Positions 17,173 to 24,917 of a DNA stretch of 64,000 bases are shown piece after piece. The notes beneath the pieces were generated by a model. It did not search any database. It was given only the letters and a program-made list of their open reading frames with translations, and was not told the DNA's origin. Where the stretch lies: NCBI RefSeq assembly GCF_036321025.1, contig NZ_JAZAPB010000002.1, positions 620,001 to 684,000 of the forward strand. The letters run 5' to 3'. The position numbers and the translations under genes were made by a program. Origin of the DNA: Alteraurantiacibacter hainanensis. Lineage in GTDB: Bacteria; Pseudomonadota; Alphaproteobacteria; Sphingomonadales; Sphingomonadaceae. How positions within the stretch are numbered: position 1 is the stretch's first letter; every line of letters begins with the position of its first letter.

Positions 17173-17883
17173 TTAATCACCAAGCGCACTGTTTGCGGGG
17201 TCCCAGAAGATCGCCAGGGCCACGGCCCCGACTGTGATCGCGCGCGTCAGCCCTTCGTCGGTCAGGTCAGCGATGTAAATTATCGGAGCGCCATTGATCT
17301 CCACTGCGCCAACCGGGCGGCCGAATTGCTCGAAGACGTAACCGATCGGGCTGGCCATTTCGAATGACGATCCGGCGAGTTTATGGACGGAGTAGATTTG
17401 CACCGTTTCGCCGCCCAAAGCAATCTCTCCTCGCCGCTCGCGCCGACTTAACGCGCCACCCAAGCCACTCCTCACTTCTTGCAGCTCGAACCGTGCAGGT
17501 ATCGATCTACCCTCTGCGCTAAATTCGCAGCGATAGGACATGCGTTGCGGAGTAAATTCGACAAATTCGAAGTCTAGAACTCGCTCTCGCATCCTGCAGT
17601 GCGCCTCAATCGTCGAGCTAATTCCCGGTCCTTCGATGACGAGCTCGGAATGTCCCGAGTTGCGAACAATCGTATCGAAGAAGGCGAGACGTTCTTCGGA
17701 ACGCTCATAACCCCCGAAATAGTCTCCGGTGCGGAAACGACCATGCGTCCAACCGCCAATGCCCTCGACGGGCAAACGAGCGGACTGTTCGACTAGAGAT
17801 TGAGGCAGGCGCATTTCTACCGGTGGAAACGCTGCACAAGCAGACAATAATAGTGACGCAGCCAATACAGCCGACAATCGCAT
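17173..17883 (-). CDS. Lipoprotein in the LytS/LytTR operon
   Basis: A 236-residue lipoprotein. MRLSAVLAASLLLSACAAF gives a clear SAC lipobox. The mature protein is mostly beta-strand-like, with GGWTHGRFRTGDYFGGYERSEER and a hydrophobic stretch near the end (ITVGAVALAIFWDP). I recognise no family. The start at 17883 is chosen because the lipoprotein signal begins there. The gene is first in the operon and ends exactly one base before the kinase ATG, so it is probably made in step with the kinase. A role as an accessory sensor is inference. Confidence 0.75.
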   Translation of the reverse strand: MRLSAVLAASLLLSACAAFPPVEMRLPQSLVEQSARLPVEGIGGWTHGRFRTGDYFGGYERSEERLAFFDTIVRNSGHSELVIEGPGISSTIEAHCRMRERVLDFEFVEFTPQRMSYRCEFSAEGRSIPARFELQEVRSGLGGALSRRERRGEIALGGETVQIYSVHKLAGSSFEMASPIGYVFEQFGRPVGAVEINGAPIIYIADLTDEGLTRAITVGAVALAIFWDPANSALGD

Positions 17884-18023
17884 CGAGATACTCCTCGTTC
17901 GACAGCTCAATGTATGCTGCATGCTCTCGCTACATGGCCGGAACACTCAGAAGGATATCAGCAAGTTGAAGATTGCGACAAAGCGACGAACCTAGGAAAT
18001 CACGCGACGAAACTGACGGTAGT

Positions 18024-18149
18024 TGCGTCCGGTATCGGGTCGTTAGCGGAAAGTCCGCTTTCGGTTCAGAGCGTGGCAAAGCTGCCAATCCGCTCTTGGG
18101 TGGATCGCCCGCGCTATCGAACTTCTGTTTGTGGGTGGAAAGCGGTCAC
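18024..18149 (+). repeat. Copy C of the ~125-bp repeat element
   Basis: Left end GTCCGGTATCGGGTCGTTAG; right end GTGGGTGGAAAGCGGTCAC. Two further unit-like stretches lie inside (GTCCGCTTTCGG and ATCCGCTCTTGGGTGG), so the element looks like a short array of one ~22-base unit. It fills most of the gap between the lipoprotein gene and the PspB-like gene. Confidence 0.7.
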
Positions 18150-18166
18150 TAGGCACCGCACCTAAG

Positions 18167-18400
18167 CTACTCTCGGCCTTCGATCCGGTGCTGCGCCTGC
18201 TCACGCAATGCCTCAATCTGAGAAGCCGTGTTCAGCCCTCCATCGGTGACAATTTTCTCGAGCACCTTAATTCGCTCGCGCAGCTCCTCTAGCTCAGCCT
18301 GATGTTCCGTCGTTACAGCTTTGCGATGTCCGTTAACAAGCAAAAGCACAAAGATGCAGACGGTAAGAAGCCCAAGGAATACGAAGACCATCTCGCTCAT
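18167..18400 (-). CDS. PspB-like small membrane protein
   Basis: A 77-residue protein with one N-terminal membrane helix (VFVFLGLLTVCIFVLLLVNG) followed by a charged coiled coil (HQAELEELRERIKVLEKIVT). This matches the size, topology and RERI-x-LExI pattern of phage-shock protein B, which with PspC senses inner-membrane stress. No pspA, pspC or pspF is adjacent, so it is an orphan here. The ATG at 18400 (MSEMVFVF) is preferred over one 12 bases upstream. It sits between repeat copies C and D. Confidence 0.65.
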   Translation of the reverse strand: MSEMVFVFLGLLTVCIFVLLLVNGHRKAVTTEHQAELEELRERIKVLEKIVTDGGLNTASQIEALREQAQHRIEGRE

Positions 18401-18453
18401 CAATACATCCAAGTTTACTCATCACAGAAACAGGTTTGAGCATACGCATTGAG

Positions 18454-18578
18454 CGACCGTCCGCAACCGGGCCGTTAGCCGAACGTCTGCTTCTTGTTTC
18501 GCGGAAGCCAAAAGCCGACAGTCAGCTTGCGGGGAGACCCAGGCGGTGCTCGAGGCTGCTTCTCGGTGGGAAGCGGAC
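18454..18578 (+). repeat. Copy D of the ~125-bp repeat element
   Basis: Left end GTCCGCAACCGGGCCGTTAG; right end CTTCTCGGTGGGAAGCGGAC. The internal segment AGCCGACAGTCAGCT resembles AGCAGACAGTCGGCT in copy A, so the similarity extends beyond the ends. It lies between the PspB-like gene and the urcA-like gene. Confidence 0.7.
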
Positions 18579-18621
18579 ATCTCTCTCTTGGCTGGGCCGC
18601 TGCAATCTTCCTTTGGGAAGG

Positions 18622-18954
18622 TCAGCCGTGAACCGAACGAGTGAAAAGAATGTTCTTGGACGATGAAAGAGTTCGTCCCGAACGCAGCGCCTCCAACTGT
18701 GGACGGACCGAGTTGACGGTATCTCGGATGCAGCGGGCCTTCGTTTGCGGCATTACCCTGTCTCGATCCGAGAGGCCGCAGAGTCGTGTGGCGGCGTCTT
18801 CGACTCGATTTTCAAGCCTGGCAAATCCCGCCGTACTGGCGAGGTCGAGATCGGCATAACCGACGATGACCGAAATGGTCTCGGATCTTGCAGCGGGCGT
18901 GATCGCGACAAGTGCAAGGCCGGCGAGCATGATGCCAAATTTCTTCATCGGCAT
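18622..18954 (-). CDS. UrcA family protein
   Basis: A 110-residue exported protein. The signal peptide is MPMKKFGIMLAGLALVAITPAARS. The mature part has the UrcA pattern: ISVIVGYADLDLASTAGFARLENRVEDAA, then a CG pair (RLCGLSD), and a second Cys in KARCIRDTV, probably disulfide-linked. UrcA-family proteins are widespread in Sphingomonadales and Caulobacterales and have no established function. The ATG at 18954 is preferred because GGAAGGA lies nine bases upstream; an in-frame ATG two codons later is possible. The stop is at 18622, between repeat copy D and the gene. Confidence 0.8.
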   Translation of the reverse strand: MPMKKFGIMLAGLALVAITPAARSETISVIVGYADLDLASTAGFARLENRVEDAATRLCGLSDRDRVMPQTKARCIRDTVNSVRPQLEALRSGRTLSSSKNILFTRSVHG

Positions 18955-19445
18955 GACGTGGTTCCTTCCGCTTTCGACGTGCCTGGGTGGCAGCGCAGCC
19001 ACCGGGTCGTTCGGGAGCGTCGTCCAGAGCAATTGCGCCCCGATGGAGATCCCCTTCTGCCTTGAGCCGGAAGATTGTGCCTTGGCGCGCTGGTGAACAC
19101 TGCATGAAGTTTGTCTGAAACCTGTTGCGCAGCTTAAGAGCGGACGAAATGTCATGGTCCTCAAAGGGGCGTGAAAGTCCGAAATCGGGTCGTTTGCGGG
19201 CGGTCCGCTCTTTTCGAGCCTAGGGGAGGCTCGTGCAACTTCTGGAAGCTTGGACGCCGCCGCTCTCGCCTTTGGGTCTTTATTATCCCGGCCGCCGGAA
19301 TCCTTCCGCTGCATTCAAGGTCTTCGTCGATCTTGCGCGCAAACTCGCACGCTCGTCGCGCAGCCGCAATTGACCCGGACCCTCTGCAAGATTTGCTTGA
19401 GTCAAGTCTTCGAAAGCGGCGGGCCAGCAATTGCCGGCTACACGA
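18955..19445. other. Long intergenic region with a diverged repeat copy
   Basis: About 490 bases without a supportable gene. It holds the promoter region of the urcA-like gene on the left and a diverged repeat copy from about 19172. Short open frames on both strands lack recognisable products or ribosome binding sites. Confidence 0.5.
19172..19297 (+). repeat. Diverged copy E of the ~125-bp repeat element
   Basis: The left end GTCCGAAATCGGGTCGTTTG and the following GGTCCGCTCTTTTCGAGCC match the family. The right end (GCCTTTGGGTCTTTA) is much weaker, so only the left half is secure. Confidence 0.45.
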
Positions 19446-21317
19446 CTACGCGTTCTCGAGCGCTTCCAGCTTTTCCCCGAGTGCGAGCCATTCTGCCTCG
19501 ACTTTCGCCAACTGATCGCTGACCTGAGATCGCTGGACGAGCAGTTCGCCGATCGCAAATTTGACGAGATGCGCCGGCGCCTTTGCAGGATCGTACATCG
19601 CCTGGTCGATTTCGTGCAGGCTCGCTTCCAGCCTGGTCATGGATTTCTCGGTCGAAGCCAATTCTGACTTGATGGACCGCACCTTTGCGTCTGTCTTGGC
19701 GCGGCTTGATGACGTCGACTTTTTCGGCGTGGGTGTTCGTTGCTTCTTCGGCGCATTGCGACCGAGCACGAAGTCTATGTAATCGTCCATGCTACCGGAA
19801 TATTCTTTTGCGGTGCCGCCATCGACCAGCACCAGGCGATCCGCCGTCAGTTCAACCATGTGCCTGTCATGGCTGATCAGAATTACCGCTCCGGCATAGT
19901 CATTGAGCGCCTGCACCAGCGCTTCGCGTGCGTCGACATCGAGGTGGTTGGTCGGTTCATCGAGGATAAGCAGGTGCGGCGCATCGCGGGTGATGAGCGC
20001 GAGTGCAAGCCGGGCACGCTCGCCGCCCGACAGTTTCTCGACCTTCGTGGTGGCGCGCGGGCCGGAGAAGCCGAAACGCCCCAATTGCGCTCTCACCGCA
20101 CCGGGAGCCTGTCCTTCCATGGCGCGCGTCATCAGTTCGACTGGCGTTGCGTCGCTGGCCAGTTCCTCCACCTGGTACTGTGTGAAATAGCCAACCTTGA
20201 GTTTGCCTGGCGCAGTCATGGCCCCCTCGACCGTCGGAAGCTGGGCCGACAGCAGACGCGCAAGGGTGGTCTTGCCGTTCCCGTTCCGGCCCAGCAGCGC
20301 AATCCGGTCATCGGCATCGATCCGCATGTCAAGGCGCTGCAAGATCGGGGGCGCATCGCCATAGGCCACCGCGGCTCCGTCCAGCGTGATCACCGGTGAA
20401 CGCAGTTCCCCCGGGGAGGGAAACTCGAAGCTTAGCGACGGATCCTCCATCAGCGCGACGATCGGCTGCATCTTCGCCAGCATCTTCGCGCGGGCCTGCG
20501 CCTGCTTGGCGGTCGAGGCGCGGGCGCTGTTGCGCGCAACGTAATCCTGAAGGCGTGCCCGCTGGGCATCCTGTGCGGCCCTGGCGGATGCCAGTTGTGC
20601 TGCCCGTTCGGCGCGTTGCTTTTCGAATGCGTCGTAGCCGCCCGCGTAGAGCGTCAGCTTGCCGCCTTGAAGGTGCAAAATGTGGTCGACGACGTTGTTC
20701 AGAAGGTCCCGCTCGTGACTGATGACCAGCAGTGTCGCGGGATAGGACCTGAGGAAATTCTCGAGCCACAACGTTGCCTCGAGGTCTAGGTGGTTCGAGG
20801 GCTCATCGAGCAGGAGCACATCGGGCTCCGAAAAAAGAAGCGCGCCGAGCGCCACACGCATTTTCCAGCCGCCTGAAAAGCTGGAAAGCGGCCGGCGCTG
20901 CATGTCCTCGTCAAAACCCAGGCCGCTTAGGATCTTGGCCGCGCGCGCCGGCGCAGTGTAGGCGTCGATGGCTAACAGGCGCTCGTGCACTTCGCCAAGG
21001 CGATCGACATCGGTGCAGGTTTCGGCCTCCTCGAGAAGCCGGGCACGTTCGACGTCTGCGGCGAGGACGGCCTCTTCTGGCGTAATCGCGCCATCGGGCG
21101 CTTCCTGCGCGACATAGCCGACACGCGCCCGCGCGGGCTTGCCGATCTGGCCTTCGTCAGGCTCGATCTCGCCGATGACAGCCTTGATCAGCGTGGATTT
21201 ACCCGCTCCATTGCGACCGATGAGCCCGACCCGCGCGCCCTGCGGAATCGTGGCGCTCGCGCGTTCGAGAATGGGCCGGCCTCCAAGCCGGATAGTGACG
21301 CCATCGATGGTAAGCAT
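19446..21317 (-). CDS. ABC-F family ATP-binding protein
   Basis: A 623-residue cytosolic protein with two ABC domains and no membrane segments. Walker A motifs are GRNGAGKST (near residue 35) and GRNGNGKTT (near 345). The signature/Walker B pairs are SFSGGWKMR...LLLDEPSNHLD and LSGGERARL...LILDEPTNHLD. The inter-domain linker and a Lys/Ser-rich plus coiled-coil C-terminus (from about residue 535) resemble YheS/Uup rather than EttA. ABC-F proteins act on the ribosome, influencing stalled or problematic translation; the precise subgroup is not certain. The start MLTIDGVTIRLGGRPIL is the natural beginning of the first domain. Confidence 0.92.
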   Translation of the reverse strand: MLTIDGVTIRLGGRPILERASATIPQGARVGLIGRNGAGKSTLIKAVIGEIEPDEGQIGKPARARVGYVAQEAPDGAITPEEAVLAADVERARLLEEAETCTDVDRLGEVHERLLAIDAYTAPARAAKILSGLGFDEDMQRRPLSSFSGGWKMRVALGALLFSEPDVLLLDEPSNHLDLEATLWLENFLRSYPATLLVISHERDLLNNVVDHILHLQGGKLTLYAGGYDAFEKQRAERAAQLASARAAQDAQRARLQDYVARNSARASTAKQAQARAKMLAKMQPIVALMEDPSLSFEFPSPGELRSPVITLDGAAVAYGDAPPILQRLDMRIDADDRIALLGRNGNGKTTLARLLSAQLPTVEGAMTAPGKLKVGYFTQYQVEELASDATPVELMTRAMEGQAPGAVRAQLGRFGFSGPRATTKVEKLSGGERARLALALITRDAPHLLILDEPTNHLDVDAREALVQALNDYAGAVILISHDRHMVELTADRLVLVDGGTAKEYSGSMDDYIDFVLGRNAPKKQRTPTPKKSTSSSRAKTDAKVRSIKSELASTEKSMTRLEASLHEIDQAMYDPAKAPAHLVKFAIGELLVQRSQVSDQLAKVEAEWLALGEKLEALENA

Positions 21318-21516
21318 GCTCGGCCCTTAGCAGCACTACTCGTCCGTCCCAATAACCTGAATCGCGCATGCTGGCAGTCCGGCGGCGTCGTTGCACTGCA
21401 GTCGGCAGGGTGACCTGAAGATTTGAGGTTTTCGAACGCCCACGGCCAGAATTGGGAGGAAAGCGGACAGACGCTTGGTGAAGACACGCCCAATGCGTTC
21501 AGCTAAGCCTTTGCGC

Positions 21517-22080
21517 ATGTCAGAGCGCATTCAAATCGTTCCGTATTGCGCGCGGTGGTCAAGCGAATACAGGTTAATTGCCGACCGCTTGAGAACAATC
21601 GTCCCGGATAACTCGGAACTTCATCACATTGGCTCGACAGCCGTGGCGAACATGTCCGCGAAGAACGTGATCGATATTCAGCTTGGCGTATCCAGATTGA
21701 GCGACGTTCAAGTCGAGCGTTTCGAAAGCGTCGGGTTCACACATCTCCCGGACCGGACCGATCACCAACCGCCTGGGAGGGCGCTTCCGCCCGAAGATCT
21801 CCGCAAACTCTATTTCCGCGCCGAGGATCCCGCCGTGCATTTGCACATACGGGAGCGCGGTCGGTTCAATCATCGCTACGCAATCCTGTGCCGAGACTTC
21901 CTGCGCGCGAACTCTGAAGCAGCCGCGGCATACGAGAGGATAAAGCTGGAACTCGCCGACCGCTTTCCTTCCGAAAAGGAGGCCTATTATGCGATCAAAG
22001 ATCCCGTCTTCGATCTCATTATGACCGGTGCTGAACTCTGGGCCAAAGCAAGCAATTGGAAGCTTCCGCCGCCCGACTGA
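21517..22080 (+). CDS. GrpB family protein (nucleotidyltransferase-like)
   Basis: A 187-residue protein of the GrpB/UPF0157 family. The diagnostic stretches are present: IQIVPYCARWSSEYRLIADRL, HHIGSTAVANMSAKNVIDIQLGV (the GST-x5-AK-x-IDI motif) and LHIRERGRFNHRYAILCRDFL. The family has a nucleotidyltransferase-like fold, with no generally accepted substrate. The ATG at 21517 (MSERIQIVPY) is preferred because the longer in-frame leader is short and basic and has no family counterpart. It is divergent from the ABC-F gene across a 200-base gap that contains a weak match to the repeat family near 21440-21467. Confidence 0.88.
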   Translation: MSERIQIVPYCARWSSEYRLIADRLRTIVPDNSELHHIGSTAVANMSAKNVIDIQLGVSRLSDVQVERFESVGFTHLPDRTDHQPPGRALPPEDLRKLYFRAEDPAVHLHIRERGRFNHRYAILCRDFLRANSEAAAAYERIKLELADRFPSEKEAYYAIKDPVFDLIMTGAELWAKASNWKLPPPD

Positions 22081-22262
22081 AGCTTGGCGGACAAGGCCGT
22101 TTCTGGTGCAGCACACGAAATTACCGATGTCACAATCTTGTAGCGCCAGTGTCACATTCGACAAGAATTGCGCACCACCGCCTTTGGGGAAGATTGCGCA
22201 CAGCACATTCGAGGAATACTTGGCACCGTATCTTGCAATAATTGCAATTTGGAGAGGCCGAA

Positions 22263-24803
22263 ATGAAATCGAAAATTGCTGTATGCGCATCCATCCTGCT
22301 TGCCGGCACGTCTTTCCCGGCGCTTGCCCAGAACGCTCCTGGAACAAGCGAGACGGATGCCCCATCGCCGCAGGACTCCCAGCTGGATCCCGCAGAAACA
22401 CCGCAGGCACCCCAAAGCGACTTTGCCCAGGAAGGTGCGACCGATCCCACCGCGACACCGGTCGATGGCAATGCGATTGTCGTGACGGCCCAGCGCCGCG
22501 AACAGACGCTGCAGGATGTTAGCGCCTCGGTTATCGCCGTGGGTGGGGATCGCCTGCAGACATCCCAGGTCAATGGCCTTCAGGATCTGCAGACCATCGT
22601 GCCCAGCGTGAACTTCGGCAACGACTTCAACCAGGCGAAGATCTTCATCCGCGGCGTCGGCGCGAATACGTCGACTACCGGAAACGCCACCGGCGTGGCG
22701 CTGCATGTCGATGGCGCCGTCGTCTCACGCGCGGAAGCGCAGCTGACGAGCCTCTTCGATCTTGAGCGTGTCGAGGTGCTGCGTGGCCCTCAGGGCACCC
22801 TTTATGGCCGCAATGCCACCGGCGGTTCGATCAACCTCATCACCGCCAAACCGACCAGCTTCCTGTCCGGCTACGGTCGCCTTACCTATGGCAACTACAA
22901 CGCCATCGTCGCCGAAGGTGCCATCAGCGGCCCGATTACGGACTCGGTGCTCTTCCGCGTCGCCAGCAAGATCGAGAACCGCGACGGGTTCGGCGAGAAC
23001 CCCGTTACCGGGTCGGAAGTGGACGACCTGGGTCGGCGCATGATCCGCGGCATGCTCCAGTTCAACATCTCGGACACTACCGACCTTCTGTTGTCCGGTG
23101 AATATTTCCGCCAGAACGACAACTCCGGCGCGATTCACTACCTTCGCGCGTCCTTCCCCGGTGTGCCGCGCCTCGCGCCGCTTGGCATCGGCGGTTATGC
23201 CGAAGATCCGCGTGACCTTGCCTCGGAAACCGACGTCGGCACCAAGACCGAGACCTACGCCTTTACCGGGACGCTGCGGAGTGAATTGAGCGACACCGTC
23301 GCGATCACGAACATTGCAAACTATCGCAGCTTCGAATCGTCGCTGTTCCAGGATCTTGATCTCTCTGCCGTCGTGAGCAGCCTTGCTACCAACGGCCAGT
23401 CGACCACCGTCCAGGAACGCCGGATTGACAGCGAACAGTATTCCAACGAGTTGCAGTTCAACGTCTCGCTGGACAATCTGGATCTTATCGTGGGCGGCTT
23501 CTACTTCCACGAACGTCAGCGCCCGATCGACAATGTCGGCCTCGCGCGCAGGAACGGCCAGGCACAGAACATCGGCGTTCTGCAGGCTGCCGGCGTCGAT
23601 CTCGCCGATGCCTACGAGCTTTGCGGCTATTCGCCCGACACGGTGACTGGGGGCACTTCCCAGATCGCACCCAAGCGCGTGTGCATCCGCTCGAACCTCG
23701 GCACCGATGCCTGGGCGGTTTTCGGCCAGGCCAATATCGGACTTGGCATGCTTGCTCCGGCGCTGGACACCTTCACCCTGAAGCTGGGCGGCCGCTACAG
23801 CCAGGAGGATGTCGATTCCGCCAACCCCGCGATCATCATTGCCCGCGGCGGTCTTGGCCCGGTCATCCGCTTTACGACCGAGGGCACTTTCACGGAGCGC
23901 AGCTTCAGCGATTTCACCCCTGAAGTCGGGCTGGAATGGCAGCCCACGCCCGATCTTCTGCTCTATTACACCTATGCAGAGGGCTTCAAGGCGGGCTCCG
24001 GCGAGAACTCGGCGGGCAGCACCACCATCGTGGATCCGGAGCAGATCCAGAACCACGAGGCAGGCATCAAGGCGACGCTGCTGGACGACATCTCCGTCAA
24101 CCTCGCGGTCTTCACCTACGACCTCGAGGGGGCGCAGCTCAACAAGACGATCGCCGGCGGCCCAAGCGGTTTCCAGACCATCTTCGAAAACGCGGCGGCG
24201 ATCGAGGCGAGTGGCCTGGAGCTGGACATCTTCGGGCGGGTCTCGAGGAATTTCCGCGTGAGCGGATCGCTGTCCTACACCGACGCCGAGTATGTCGATT
24301 TCGAGACCCTGGACCCTCTCGATCCGCGTAACGTGGCCACCCCCGGTGCCCCGGCCTACGATCCGATCACCAACCCGGATCCGACAGCATTCGGCGCGCC
24401 GTGCGACGGCGATCTCAATCCGGCGACTCCGACTTGCGAGATCCAGCTCGCCGGCAATTCGGTGCGCAATACGCCGGAGTGGGCTTTCAACGTGCACGCC
24501 GAGTACGACATTCCCTTCGTAACCAGCGGCGAGCTGACATTGCAGGGTGATGTTACCCACAGGAGCCGGATCTATTTCACCGAATACGAACGCGAGATCG
24601 AAAGCTCTGCTGCCTACACCCTCGTAGATGCAAGCGCGATCTATCGCACCGCGGACGACCGGTTCAGTGTTCAGCTCTGGGCGAAGAATTTGTTCGACGT
24701 CGATCGCAAGTCGAGCACCTTCGCCTTGGCGACCGGCCGCCTGATCGGCAATACTTGGCTGCCTCCGCGCACGTTCGGCGCTACGGTCGCCTTCAACTAC
24801 TGA
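22263..24803 (+). CDS. TonB-dependent outer-membrane receptor
   Basis: An 846-residue receptor. The signal peptide is MKSKIAVCASILLAGTSFPALAQ, followed by a Pro/Gln-rich spacer. The TonB box/plug start is AIVVTAQRREQTLQDVSASV, and the plug includes IFIRGVGANTSTTGNATGVA and VEVLRGPQGTLYGRNATGG. A large barrel follows, with TonB-receptor repeats such as DLLLYYTYAEGFKAGSGENS, ending TFGATVAFNY with a terminal aromatic. It imports a substrate that cannot be named from sequence. There is no FecR/sigma pair, transporter or degradative enzyme beside it. The start follows GAGAGG at about 22252. It is followed by a strong hairpin terminator. Confidence 0.93.
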   Translation: MKSKIAVCASILLAGTSFPALAQNAPGTSETDAPSPQDSQLDPAETPQAPQSDFAQEGATDPTATPVDGNAIVVTAQRREQTLQDVSASVIAVGGDRLQTSQVNGLQDLQTIVPSVNFGNDFNQAKIFIRGVGANTSTTGNATGVALHVDGAVVSRAEAQLTSLFDLERVEVLRGPQGTLYGRNATGGSINLITAKPTSFLSGYGRLTYGNYNAIVAEGAISGPITDSVLFRVASKIENRDGFGENPVTGSEVDDLGRRMIRGMLQFNISDTTDLLLSGEYFRQNDNSGAIHYLRASFPGVPRLAPLGIGGYAEDPRDLASETDVGTKTETYAFTGTLRSELSDTVAITNIANYRSFESSLFQDLDLSAVVSSLATNGQSTTVQERRIDSEQYSNELQFNVSLDNLDLIVGGFYFHERQRPIDNVGLARRNGQAQNIGVLQAAGVDLADAYELCGYSPDTVTGGTSQIAPKRVCIRSNLGTDAWAVFGQANIGLGMLAPALDTFTLKLGGRYSQEDVDSANPAIIIARGGLGPVIRFTTEGTFTERSFSDFTPEVGLEWQPTPDLLLYYTYAEGFKAGSGENSAGSTTIVDPEQIQNHEAGIKATLLDDISVNLAVFTYDLEGAQLNKTIAGGPSGFQTIFENAAAIEASGLELDIFGRVSRNFRVSGSLSYTDAEYVDFETLDPLDPRNVATPGAPAYDPITNPDPTAFGAPCDGDLNPATPTCEIQLAGNSVRNTPEWAFNVHAEYDIPFVTSGELTLQGDVTHRSRIYFTEYEREIESSAAYTLVDASAIYRTADDRFSVQLWAKNLFDVDRKSSTFALATGRLIGNTWLPPRTFGATVAFNY

Positions 24804-24816
24804 CCGCTGGAAACAA

Positions 24817-24845
24817 GGGGGCGCTTCGAAAGGAGCGCCCCCTTC
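24817..24845 (+). terminator. Terminator hairpin after the TonB-dependent receptor
   Basis: GGGGGCGCT (24817-24825) pairs perfectly with AGCGCCCCC (24834-24842) around an 8-base loop. TTCATTC follows, so the U-tract is weak but the stem is very stable. Confidence 0.75.
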
Positions 24846-24917
24846 ATTCGCCGCGTCGCCTCGCCGCTAGATCGGTTGTGCCTCGATTTCAGGGAGCATT
24901 ATCCAGCCGTTGTCGTC

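Noticed and set aside
21371..21467. A possible sixth copy of the 125-bp repeat upstream of the GrpB gene
   Set aside because: Only the right end (TTGGGAGGAAAGCGGAC) resembles the family; the left end and length do not fit well enough to call.
22725..24560. A 611-codon frame antisense to the TonB receptor
   Set aside because: It is a low-complexity shadow of receptor codons; the receptor has a signal peptide, plug and terminal aromatic residue.
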